Origin: Dendrobium chrysotoxum
Lineage: Eukaryota; Streptophyta; Magnoliopsida; Asparagales; Orchidaceae
DNA: 64,000 nt
Assembly (NCBI GenBank): GCA_019925795.1
Contig: CM034312.1
Coordinates: 25,819,914 to 25,883,913 of the forward strand
Reading direction: 5' to 3'
The position numbers and the translations under genes are program-made. The notes beneath the pieces were generated by a model, which was not told the DNA's origin, searched no databases, and worked only from the letters and a program-made list of their open reading frames with translations. Each line of letters starts with the position of its first letter. Position 1 is the stretch's first letter. This document shows positions 10,471 to 21,361 of the stretch, one piece after another.

Positions 10471-12986
10471 AAGCCAATCCCTCATTCACTTCCCTAACCT
10501 TCGTTAAGCTAGAAAAATCTCCCTAGAGCTTTTTCCTTATTATTTAATAGCTTTAAGTAACTCCATCCACTAGTATGGCCTAAATTGAGCTTAAAGCTTC
10601 AATACAAACCCAAAGAGGGCTTTTGTCTTCTCACCTTCATTAACATGGGATCAATTTTTTATAATTTTGATTAGCCATGTAGGAGACATTCTAAAACCCT
10701 AGAAAGCCACTAGGATTTACGGTTTGTGGAGAGGTCTAGGTCATGACATATCAAATCAAATTGGCCTTGCATAGCCTATGATATGCTAAAGCTCATCCCA
10801 ATGAGAGTTATTTATGAACCCTTTTATAGAGAGATCAATTCTTATTGTGTTGCCCTCAGGTTAGGTCAATCTGATTCCCTAGTTAGCTTATTTGAGTGTA
10901 AGATTGATGAGAAAAAGAAACCATAGTCGTTCGGTACTATTTAAATATGATCCCATGGTGGAGATTTTTCCTAGTTAAATTCCGATGAACTTCATTACAT
11001 TTTTATTGTATGCTAATCAATGAACCAACTCACTTGAAATTTTTATTAGAACAACATTACTTAATATAGATTCCAGTAAAAACGACCCTTAGATATTTTG
11101 AGTTCTTTTTTTTTTTTTTTAAACTAATGTTTCTCTATTTTAATTCATTAATAATCAAATGGTTTTTATAAACATTAAAATTCATCTAGTATGCAAATGG
11201 AAATTATTTAAACATACCGTAAAATTTGCATGTGTGATGGTCATTGATTGCATAGTGTGTTAGTGCATTGTTCAAAAAGCCCTATGTTGCATGCAATAAA
11301 ATCAAATAATTCTATGAAAATTGTGGGATACTTGTAATGTGCTCAGACACCTCATTAACTTATTTTTAAAAATAAAAACATTTAAACTTATTTATTAAGT
11401 AAAATTTTATTTTAATTATTAAATTTATTACAATAACCTAAAAAAATCTAAGAAAAATTGGGGATATTTATATACTTAATACTTTTTTAATGTTTTTTGT
11501 CTTTTTTAATTGAATATTAAAATTACCAAATTACCCTTGAGTAGTCATATGGCCATGCCATGCATCACAAAGGTCGTTAGAATTCTCTTAGATTCACTGT
11601 TATAATTTTCCTAAAATTATTTAGAGTTTCTTTTATATTTTTATAATTAATTTCCTTTAGTTCAATTATTGATTATAGAAAATTTCTTAAATAGGCTTCA
11701 AATTCATAGGGATGCTTAAATACTATATTTTAATTCATCTTATGTATTTGCATGATTTTTCAAAATCATAATGTATTTTATATTTATGAGCCTTTTAAAT
11801 ATCTTGATATTTTTGCAGACATAGGTATTTTGAAGGTCAAAACCTCATAGCCATTTAGCTTGAAATAGGAATGGCTATGTTGTTTATTTTCTAGAGAATC
11901 CTTTTAATGTACGGCTTATGGCTTAGTGTTCTAGTTAGATTTATTTGATTGGCGCATAACTAGTTTGGCTACTTTTCTACACTAGGATAAAGATATTATT
12001 TTTGTAGGCTCCAAACATCCAATCATTTGCACTTCTACTTTTATAGGGGTTTGTGCATTAAAATTTAAATTGTATACTCAAGCATTGTTGCTATGAATAA
12101 ATGCCTTATAACTTTATTTCTTTGTTAAATAAACTACTTGATGATATTCTATGAGGTTCTCTAATGACTATTTATGTTTCTAATTTTTTTAAAAATATAC
12201 TTACTATTAATTAAAAGAAGCTTTATATGTGTAACAAAATACATGTAAAAATTTCTAACAAATTATACTTTTAGTCCCAAATCTAGGAGTACCTAATAGT
12301 AGATGGACTAAGAGCGTGTGTGATGATATAGTAGTACATAGGACTTGATGAATTGTGTTCACAAGATAAATTAGATTGCAAGGATTAGGAGCAGATGGGT
12401 CACTTTTGTTTGTACCTTATTGTTGTTTAATTGATGTTAAAATTAGGGGTCTTTATTGTTTATGCAGAGCTACATTTACTATTATTATTTGATCTTAGTA
12501 TGTATATGTAGATGTCCAATTATAAAGGAATTTTAAATTAGAATAATTTACAATTTTGAAATCAATTAATAAATATTTTTATATCTATTTCCTATGAGGA
12601 AAATAGTTCATTATTTCTAATGATGTAATTTGAAACATAAAAATAAATATTTAATCCTTTATCATATAATTTACTAATTGCTATGAGATTATAGAGTTCT
12701 TATAAAAAAAAATGTTAAATTTAGAACCCAAATACTTTTGGGTCCATGTGGGAATTATGATATCTAGCATTGCAGTTTGTATTAGCTTATATCTTTTGAT
12801 ACCCATATATTAGATGATTAGTTAGTAGTTTTTTATATGCTAGCATAGCAATCAAATGAGATATGTCCTTTTCTACCATAATAGTAACGTCAAATATTAG
12901 TGTTCGCATGTAGCTTAATATGATATCTATGTGATATATTAGTGGAATTTCTATTAGATTTTCTAGTTTATTAAGCACTATAATAA
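10471..12986. other. unassigned AT-rich DNA
   Basis: No gene supported. Contains a T-run near 11107-11120 and scattered A/T runs. It may belong to the same decayed element as 8641-10470, but no LTR pair or protein relic was found. Confidence 0.4.
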
Positions 12987-12989
12987 ACA

Positions 12990-13020
12990 CACTACTAAAA
13001 AATGTGGTTTTTCGCAGCAC
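12990..13020 (+). repeat. CACTA left terminal inverted repeat
   Basis: Starts CACTACTAAAAAATGTGG and ends CGCAGCAC; complementary to 20214-20244 with a few mismatches. Confidence 0.9.
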
Positions 13021-13030
13021 TCGTCACAGG

Positions 13031-13095
13031 CGGTTTGTGAACCGCAGGCAAAACTGGGTATTGGCAGCGGTTTAAACCGTTGCTAGACAAGCGCT
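13031..13095. repeat. CACTA 5' subterminal palindromes
   Basis: Two GC-rich near-palindromes, gcggtttgtgaaccgc and gcggtttaaaccg, of the same kind as the dense array at the 3' end. In En/Spm elements such subterminal repeats are binding sites for the TNPA-type protein; that role here is by analogy. Confidence 0.75.
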
Positions 13096-13099
13096 GCAT

Positions 13100-13400
13100 A
13101 AAACCCGCATTACCCCTCGTGGCTCGTGATCGGTCACGGTATTCTCTATGTTTCGATCCCGAACCCTAGAGCGCGGCTTCCTCTCCGATCCGTGTGATTC
13201 TTCTCCCTGTGTGCTCATCGTTCGATCGTTCTCCGGCCATCTCCATCTCCCGGTCTTCTTTCCGATTGGAGTCGTCGTCTGCGTCGAAGACCGAAGTCGC
13301 CGTCCGCTCGTGTCCAGTTCCTCCGATCTCCCTTCTTGGTATAAACCCTAACCTAGATTTTAGCGCTGCAAAGAAATTTTCACTAGGATAAATACCGTCA
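13100..13400 (+). promoter_or_regulatory. GC-richer leader of the CACTA transposase gene
   Basis: A GC-richer stretch in an otherwise AT-rich element, between the subterminal repeats and the coding region. It resembles a plant 5' leader (tccgatccgtgtgattcttc, then taaaccctaacc near 13340). No conserved protein is encoded; overlapping frames on both strands look accidental. Assignment as first exon or promoter of the transposase gene rests on position and composition. Confidence 0.4.
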
Positions 13401-14559
13401 TTTTTTTCCAATTTTTGCTTCTCTGTTTTCATTCTTTCTTCCTCTGGTACAAAGAAAAAAAAATCCTCAAAAGATATAACTTTGAAATGGTCCATGAAGC
13501 TTTCGGCAACCATACTGTAACATGGCAACATTATTTCTTACCTGCAAAATACACACTTCAGGATTTGTTATTGTCAATGGGCTGGTGAAAGCTATGTGGT
13601 GATTAATTACCTGCAAAACCCACTTGTTAGGAAGTTGGAAGTAGGCCCGCATTCTTAGGAAGTGAAGATATACACTTGAGATGCCTGCGCTTGGCTTTAT
13701 AATTAATTTTTAGTGGAGCACACGTGAGCTTGTATTTTCCAAGTTGGAGTCCTTCCTCTTGTATGATGGTGAACCCCTTTCTCTAAGCTTCAGCACATGG
13801 TGAAGTGGTCCTTTAAATAAGTTACAGTGGCTTTACCTGAAGCTCTAGTTACAAGCTCTATGGACCACTGCTATTGGTGATTTTTTAACAGACATTATTA
13901 AAGGATTTGAAAAGGATGTTTAACTTTTTCAATGGCTTGTTGTAACACTTGAGCTTGTAATAGCATGTGTTTGGATAGAAGTTCACATAATCACTTGTCT
14001 CAGCTTTAAATGGGTTCGGAAGATTCATATTACTGTTCCCTCTGCTTCACTTTGGAAACATTTAGAGCTGCTGTTATGAACAATTTTTAGCTAATTAAAA
14101 GTCGTTAGGTTTCTTTTTAGTTGAAAATGTTCATTTTTCTTCTTCTTTTTTTAATTTTTATTCCTAATCATCATTCAAATTTTGTTGCCAAATGGCTAAA
14201 AAGTCTGACTTTCAAACATGAAGGCTGAGTTAAGTACAGAAGATAAAAAACTGAATTAGGTGAAGACCATTGCTAGCAAATAGCTCTTTAGAAGATGAAG
14301 GCAAATATGCCTCCATCATCTTGAAGGAGCTTGGTTGCTTGTTAGGCTAATAAGAGAAAAAGAAGAAGAAAACAAAATCTTAAGAGTTGAAGAGAAGTCA
14401 ACAGCAATTTTAATTTTCTTAGTGGTTTTGTCTTATTTCTTTGGTGGGTTGAAGAAAAGATGTGCAAGCATAAATTGGGCTAGAGAGAAATAAGTATTCA
14501 TATATATATGTATAGACTTTATTATTCATATCTTATGAGAAAATTCATTTGAGCAAATA

Positions 14560-15010
14560 AGTATTTGAATAAAAAAAATTTAGATCAATTTTGAGATCAT
14601 CTTAACTCTATTTTCAATAAATTTGTAGTTGAAGTTTCGATGAGTTGAACCCAATGATAGTAAAAGTAACTTTGATATGAGTTCAAATGAACCTAAATCA
14701 AGCAATTGAGTGTAAACTTGAAAGTTTCATAACATTATTTGAGTGATCAAATAATCTTCAAATTTTATATTCTTACAGTCAAAATGAGCATATTGATGAG
14801 ATTAATACAATGAGCCGATGACGAATAAATTTTAATATCATTAAGGAACTTATATGCATAAAGAATTTTATATGATCAAGATGATCAACACGAAAAACTA
14901 GATGAAGTGTTCTGATTTCTAGTTGAAATGATTATAATGCCACTATCCATAAATCTATAATTAAATTAACCAAACTTCTATGCATTGGGGAGGTTGGGAT
15001 GAGTCCTAGA
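14560..15010 (+). repeat. dispersed repeat shared with 48660-49080
   Basis: This part of the CACTA interior is recognisably similar to a segment at 48660-49080: the same order of words (gttgaagtttcgatgag / atatcgatgag, gttcaaatgaac / gagctcaaatc, gagtgatcaaataat / caggtgatcaaatgat). Origin unknown; it could be part of a separate element captured by both insertions. Confidence 0.45.
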
Positions 15011-15424
15011 TCAAGATCAATTTGTTTGTTTGGGATATTATTTATGATCGTTTTTACAACTTCTTTTGAAACCACAACTATTTTTGAAACCACAACTATT
15101 GGGTAGAGGTTTTTAAAGGCGCATATGATAGGAGAACTTATAATTTTTATGTTGTAAATATTTGACCATCATATCTATACATGATAGAATGAAGATAAAA
15201 TCCTAAAATGAATAAATATTTTAGGAATAATATGATACTGATTAATTACTTATTTTAATTGAATGTCTGATGATATTGATTACAAAACATATTATTCTAT
15301 ATGACTATATCACAAGTTGACGGTATACTGATTTGTATTGCATGTGTAGGAAAATTTGCTAATATGAGCTAATTGGGTAATTTTTTTTCTCAGAAACTAT
15401 TGGAAAATTATATTCTCAATTTTG

Positions 15425-18237
15425 ATGGATAAGAGTTGGATGTCAAAATCAAAATGGAGTAGTGATTATATTGAAGATGTTGAGAATTTTTTAGAATTTA
15501 CAACGCAAAGTCAAAGTTCAACACAAATAATTCTATGTCCATGCAAATTATGTATTAACAGATATTTTCATTATGTAAAAGATGTCAAGTTGCATTTACT
15601 CTCCAAAGGAATTTTCCCTGGATATGTTATTTGGAATCAACATGGAGAGGAACACGCTTTTTTAGCTGAAGTTATAAGATCAGAAACATGTACTGATACT
15701 TGTAATGTTGTTGAAGTACAAACTCAAGGCGAGCAGCACAGAACAAATGATATAGAAGGATTATTAAGGGATACATTCTGCTTAGGCAATGCCAATTTAG
15801 ATGATGAACATAATAAAAATAAAATAGATTTGACAAATGATGAAGCAACGAAATATGATGATTTATTGCTAGAAGCAAGAGCAGAATTATATCCTGGCTG
15901 TAAGTCATTCACGAAGTTATCCTTCATCTTACATTTATTTCGCCTAAAGTGCTTACACTCTTGGTCTGCAAGATATTTTGATCAATTGATTGAGTTATTG
16001 ATTGAAGCCTTCCCTGATGGTTCATTGATACCTAAGAATACATATGAAGTGAAGAAGATAATGAAAGTTTTTGATCTTGGATATACAAAGATAGATGCAT
16101 GTCCAAATGATTGTTGTCTATTTTGGAAAGATAGATCTATTCAAGAGGTTTGTCATATTTATGGTTCTTCACGGTGGGCAGGGGCTAAAAAAAGTTCAGC
16201 TAGAGGAAAGAAAAATCAAATGAAGTCTGCTAAGGTTGTTCGATACTTCCCATTGATTCCTAGGCTTCAAAGATTATTTAAAACAAAAAAGTCTGCTGAA
16301 GAGATGATTTGGCATGCCAAACAGAGAAATATAGATGGGTTGTTATGACATCCAGCTGATGGAGAAGCCTGGAATTCCTTTGACTCTAGATACCCTGATT
16401 TTGCTTCAGATCCACGTAATGTTTGGCTCGCTTTAGCAAGCGATGGTTTTAATCCATTTAAGATTATGAGTAGTACATAAAGCATTTGGCCCGTACTTTT
16501 GGTTCCTTATAACATGCCTCCTTGGATTGCAATGAAACAAACATCTTTTATTCTGTCTACTATTATACCAGGGGAGAAGAGTCCATGAAACAATATTGAT
16601 GTCTATCTCCAACCGCTAATAAATGAGTTGTCTGAATTATGGCATGGAGTGATATCCTACGATGCAGCATCTGGACAATCTTTTAACTTACGAGCTGCAT
16701 TAATGTGGACAATCAATGATTTTCCAGCTTATGGTATGCATTCTAGCTGGAGTACTAAAGGCAGATTTGCTTGTACTTGTTGTGCCGAAAATACAGAGTA
16801 TTTATGGTTATATAGAGGAAAGAAATTCTCTTATATGGGTCATCATCGTTGGCTACCAGAGAATATAAACAATACTTTGACAATACAGAAGAGATCCGTA
16901 AAGCACCTAGAAGGAATACTGGCAGTGACATTTTACAAAAATTACAAAATATTCAGTTTCCGTTGGGCAAATCTAGAAGCTTGAAAAGAGGGCGTACTGT
17001 AGAATTGAGTGAAAATCACATTTGGAAGAAAAAATCAATTTTCTTTGAGCTACCTTATTGGGAGTATAATTTACTACCACACAATCTTGACGTCATGCAT
17101 ATTGAAAAAAATGTATGTGATAATTTCATTAGCACTTTAATTGATCTTGAGAAATCTAAAGATAATTTGCAAGTACGACAAGATTTAGTTAACATTGGAA
17201 TTAAAAGTGAGCTGCATCCACAAATTCTTGAAGATGGTTCTTATGTTTTGCCCCCAACTTACTTCACAATGTCAAAAAAAGAGAAATTGATGTTTTGTCA
17301 AGTTTTGAAAAATATAAAAATGCCCAAAGGTTATGCTTCTAATATCTCAAGGTGTATTAATGTTACTGAATGTAAGATTGTTGGCCTAAAAAGTCATGAT
17401 TGTCATGTGCTAATTGAAGAAATTCTACCAATTTCTTTGAGGTCATGTTCGCCATTCGATGAAATTATATATATTCTTGTGGAGATATCAAAATTTTTGA
17501 AGTCAATTTGTGCTAAGGTTATCGATACGAACGAGCTGGACATACAACAGAATAATATTGCAATAACATTGTGTAAAATGGAAAGATCAATGCTCGCGTC
17601 TTTCTTCACGATCATGGTTCATCTACTTATTCACTTGGCCGAGGAAGTAAAATTGGGTGGTCTGGTTCAGTATAGATGGATGTATCCGTTTAAGAGGTAC
17701 TTTAATAGTAATTATTAATTCATGTTATTATTGTTCAGCTTTACATAATCTTCATAAAGGTTTTTATTATTACAGATTTTTTTAGTATTAAAAGACTATG
17801 TAGCTAACAAAGCACAACCTGAAGGTTCTATTGCGGAGAGTTATATTGCTGAAGAAGGGATAACTTTCTGTTCTAAATATCTAGAGCGGTCTCAATTTTT
17901 GAATAAAGCTGCAACAACAGCTGAGGCACAATTTAATTTTAAATTTTCAAGTGGTGGTACTCCCTTGGGAAAGGTGACTTCATTCAACTTAGATGATAAT
18001 TCTTTGGTTCAGGCACATAGATATGTCCTCCGACATTGTGATAATATTGAAAGTTATAGACAATGTTTCAAAGATAGAGAGAGAAGAAAGCGACGTGGGC
18101 ATACATATCTAACAATATCAGATTTAGAGAAACTTATCAATGAAAGATTTCACGAGTGGTTGCGTGACACGGTATGCTTTCATATTTTATATTTCTTAAA
18201 CTTCATAAATGATATTAAATTAAAGTATTTGACATAG
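15425..18237 (+). pseudogene. TNP2-type CACTA transposase
   Basis: The transposase that cuts and joins CACTA ends. In order: an N-terminal transposase-associated domain (MDKSWMSKSKW, then CPCKLCINRYFHY, from 15425); the Transposase_21 core, starting near 16250 (PLIPRLQRLFKTKKSAEEM) with SDGFNPF, MPPWIAMKQ, DVYLQPLINELSELW and the hallmark LPYWEYNLLPHNLDVMHIEK at about 17050; then a DUF4218-like domain (LPISLRSCSPFDE, MVHLLIHLAEEV, QYRWMYPFKRY) to 17718. An intron follows (donor near 17695, acceptor near 17775), then FLVLKDYVANKAQPEGSIAE and HRYVLRHCDNIESYRQCF. Broken by in-frame stops at 16346 (CGA to TGA), near 16477 and near 16587, and by a frameshift near 16860. The N-terminal frame was open for about 308 codons. 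Ancestral length is consistent with a full TNP2. Confidence 0.85.
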
Positions 18238-18275
18238 TGAATTAATCTTTTTTTTTGTAGTCTATAAATGACAGA

Positions 18276-18860
18276 TTGCAATTTTGGAAAATCAATAGGA
18301 TGCACAAAGATGGGACTTGGTCATCTGAGGACGCTATGCAGCGATGGGTAAATATATATAGTTATTATATTTTTTATAAATCGTTCTTCAAAGGATTTAA
18401 CTATATGTTTTTGTACTGTAGACGCAGGCATGCAATCTTCTTGCCGAAGAAGGGCTTACACCTGAAGATGGAAACATTGAAGCTAATGAGAGAGTCTTTA
18501 CTATAGTTATGGGACCAGAACATTCAGGTCGAGTTCGTAACCCAGGGATTTGGTGTCATGCCGACTAGATACTTTCCTCAAAGCAAAAGTGAAGAAGGTG
18601 GTGGAAGCGGCAGCAACTTTGGACAGATAGCTAGTCTAAGAGAGGAGTTCAAATCATTTCGTGATAATTAGATAAGAGATTTCAGCTCATTCTGTGATGA
18701 GATGAGACAGTTTATGCAATAATTTCAACCACCCAATGGAGGATCAGAAATGGTATGATAAAAAAATAATGTAATTTTAATGTTCATTGCTTGATTATTA
18801 TTATCTCATTATCTTCCAACTATTTTCAGGGTGGCAATGACAATTCATCTGATGCTTGAT
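18276..18860 (+). pseudogene. TNPA-like protein exons (Transposase_24 type)
   Basis: Downstream exons in the same direction encode INDRLQFWKINRMHKDGTW and SSEDAMQRW (18265-18345), an intron with acceptor near 18421, then AEEGLTPEDGNIEANERVF and the signature MGPEHSGRVR near 18510. One inserted base near 18537 shifts the frame; in the other frame QGFGVMPTRYFPQ and a Gly/Ser-rich linker follow, then SLREEFKSFRDN, the start of a coiled coil. This G-R-V-R-x-x-G-x-G signature is known from plant En/Spm accessory proteins. Lying just after the transposase, it may originally have been spliced to it as one transcript. Not functional. Confidence 0.75.
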
Positions 18861-19508
18861 AGTCTGCTGATGAGCTCTAGTATTAAATGTGATGCTTCTA
18901 GTTGTATAGATATTTTATGTATTTTTGAACTTATGTTGTTTTGATTTTGAACTCTAGTGGTTGATATTTTGTGCTCATTTGCTTTCTTGTTATATATAAT
19001 GAATAGTATTCCCTAATAATTTTTCTTGAGTTTGACTTGTCATTTAGTGATTTCTTACTGTTGATATGCTCATTTCCTTTCTTACATTGAATTAATTATG
19101 GCTCAATAAAATAATATCACTAGACTAATCACCTTAGGAACTAAGGTAGTGTAGAATTATAGTCCACTAAATCAACTATTACTCAATAGGATCTAAACTC
19201 ATCACCTAAGGGATCAAAAGCATGATTAGTCATAGTACATGATAGAGATATGGATCATCATCTAGGGTCTAAGAGAATGCAATATGCAATGACTTAGATC
19301 AATCATGAAGGACCCAAAGAGATCATAAATACTATCATCACAATAAGCCCATACACCAATCATCAAGCACATCAATAAATTTTCAATTGATCATATGGAT
19401 ATCATAAAAAAATTCTTTTTTCTTTCATAATAATGTTATATTTTCCAAGAATCTTGAAATATAATTAAGAATTTTTTAATAACAAAATGCCTAGGTAAAA
19501 CAATTATT

Positions 19509-20200
19509 GCGGTTATAACCGCAAGATATTAAGAATGATGAGCTGGTTTCATTTCCAAGTGAGGAAGTGACTCAAATATATTGTTCTAGTTATGTGACTC
19601 TAATATATATATTGTTCAATATTCTCTTTTTGTTGTGAATCTCTATGATTTAACTTGTGTTTTTGTTTCAGCTAGATGTATTGTTAATGTGTGTTTTATA
19701 TTTCGGTTTAGTGAATGTCTCAAATTTGTTTTCTGTGGCACTATTGGCTGACAACTTAACTAGCTTTAGGGTGAATGTATCAGGTTTTGTAATTTAAAAA
19801 AAAAATCCTGGGCATTCGTGGCGGTTTTAACCGCCACTATATTCTAGAATTCCCAGTACTGTGGCGGTTAAAACCGCTACAATACTGCAGATCCGTTCAT
19901 TTATTTTCTTTGTTGCGGTTACAACCGCCCCGAAATCACAGAATTCCCAGAATTGTGGCGGTTAAAACCGCCACATTGCTGGAGATCGGTTCATTTTATT
20001 TTATTTGTTGTGGTTATAACCGACACAATTCTGTATATTTGCATCGGTTATAACCACTGCTAGTTTAAGCACTCCGTGAAATCTACCCTGCCGGTCCTTG
20101 AACCACTGCGGAATACCGTTGCAGCACATTGCAAACACATCGGGCGTGTAGCGGTTTGGGAACCGCTGCAAAGAATATAGTGGCGGTTATAACCGCTGGG
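19509..20200. repeat. CACTA 3' subterminal palindrome array
   Basis: At least eight copies of the palindrome gcggttataaccgc or variants (gcggttttaaccgc, gcggttaaaaccgc, gcggttacaaccgc) between 19509 and 20200. Most are spaced 35-53 bp apart. The core of the array is a 93-bp tandem duplication: gaattcccag recurs at 19848 and 19941, each followed by the same pair of palindromes. Expected role: transposase-accessory binding sites. Confidence 0.85.
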
Positions 20201-20213
20201 ATAGGTCAAAAAT

Positions 20214-20244
20214 TGTGCTGCGAAAACCGTATTTTTTGGTAGTG
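20214..20244 (-). repeat. CACTA right terminal inverted repeat
   Basis: Ends in TTTTTTGGTAGTG on the plus strand and begins with GTGCTGCG, the inverse of the left end. Confidence 0.9.
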
Positions 20245-20289
20245 ACGTGTGATTAAACTTTATTTTAATCTTGGTTTTAATAAAATATT

Positions 20290-20900
20290 CTCCCTTTAAA
20301 GTTTACAAACAAGTAAAAAATAATTTTTTAAAGAATTATTTTTATTTTTAAGTCATCATATTCATTTTTTAAATCACTAAAATGCATATTTAAATTTTAT
20401 GATCTTTTTCTAAGATTTTATATTTTCTCTTTAATTGCTTGTATTTATCAACTAATTCATTAAATACTTTATCAAAATCTTCGTAAGATATATCATTACA
20501 TATCTCTTGAGAATTAAGATCAGATTCTTATGTTGCCAACAACAAATATTCATCACTTCATCTAATGAACTTGATTCATGTGAATATTGGCCCATAAAGA
20601 TTTTTTTATTCTTTTTCTTCTTGAAGTACTTTTTTTCTTTTTTGTTGTTCTCTCTTCATATCCATCTCTTTCTTCTTTGAATTAGTGAGATATTGATAAT
20701 CTCCTCATAAATATCTAGGCTTCTTATAATGGTAACAAATTATCCCTTCATCTATAAGAAATTTCTTAATTTAAAATTATAATTCTTAAATTTATTATAC
20801 ATTTAATTTTTATTTCTTAGGATGTTTCCTAGTATTTTTGAAATCATGGACACCTCATCATTATCTCCATCAGACATTGAGGAGCTAGGTTCATCATTAT
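20290..20900 (-). pseudogene. SIRE-like copia gag C-terminal remnant
   Basis: On the minus strand, an acidic/Ser segment near 20880-20900, a decayed zinc knuckle near 20745 (CYHYKKPRYL, then GDY, for a CX2CX4HX4C box), a Lys-rich stretch, then LNSQEICNDISYEDFDKVF and NELVDKYKQLKRKYKILEKD near 20400-20510. This order (knuckle, then YEDL-like acidic helix, then coiled coil) is characteristic of SIRE/Maximus-type copia gag. No pol or LTR nearby. Several stops and frameshifts. Confidence 0.6.
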
Positions 20901-21361
20901 CATCAACCTATAAGGTAATAGTTTTGAAATCCCTAAAGCATTAACAAAAATATTTTAGTTATCCGAAGAAATCCAAATAATATGAGCCTTTATCTTTCTC
21001 TCCTTTGAGTTATAATCTATTTATGTGCTATTAAAAATTTAAAAGCTGATTGAGTGGATAAGTGGATAAATTTTTAGCTTCACTAGTTATTATTACATTA
21101 GACTCCCAAATATTCCCATTCTTTAGAAAGACATCTAAGAATCTTACAAACTTAGTCTTGATTCTTCTATATAGTTCCAAGAGAATATATTGTGTTAATT
21201 ATTTTTAAAAATCTATTATACATTGCAAAAATGGATTAAGAAGGAGACAAACAAAATAATTCATATTCATAAATAAGTTAATTTATGTGAGCATCTTACC
21301 TCACTCGTTTCTTCATAAGTTTAGTTAATTTATCCAAATTTTCTTTTGTTGAACTTTACAA
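20901..21361. other. unassigned AT-rich DNA
   Basis: Nothing recognised; possibly further decay of the copia remnant next to it. Confidence 0.4.

Larger units (their letters stand above)
12990..20244 (+). mobile_element. CACTA (En/Spm) DNA transposon, complete ends, inactive
   Basis: A 7255-bp element. The left end CACTACTAAAAAATGTGG pairs with the inverted right end, read as CACTACCAAAAAATACGG; the inverted match continues to CGCAGCAC. Flanks are aca (12987-12989) and acg (20245-20247), two of three bases of a CACTA-type 3-bp target duplication. Inside are palindromic subterminal repeats at both ends, a GC-rich leader-like block, a TNP2-type transposase (15425-18237) and a TNPA-like frame (18276-18860), all in the same direction. 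Stops and frameshifts in both reading frames mean it is not autonomous now. Confidence 0.9.

Noticed and set aside
13148..13531. Overlapping open frames on both strands near the CACTA left end
   Set aside because: GC-richer leader-like DNA; frames on both strands are equally good and none matches a family.
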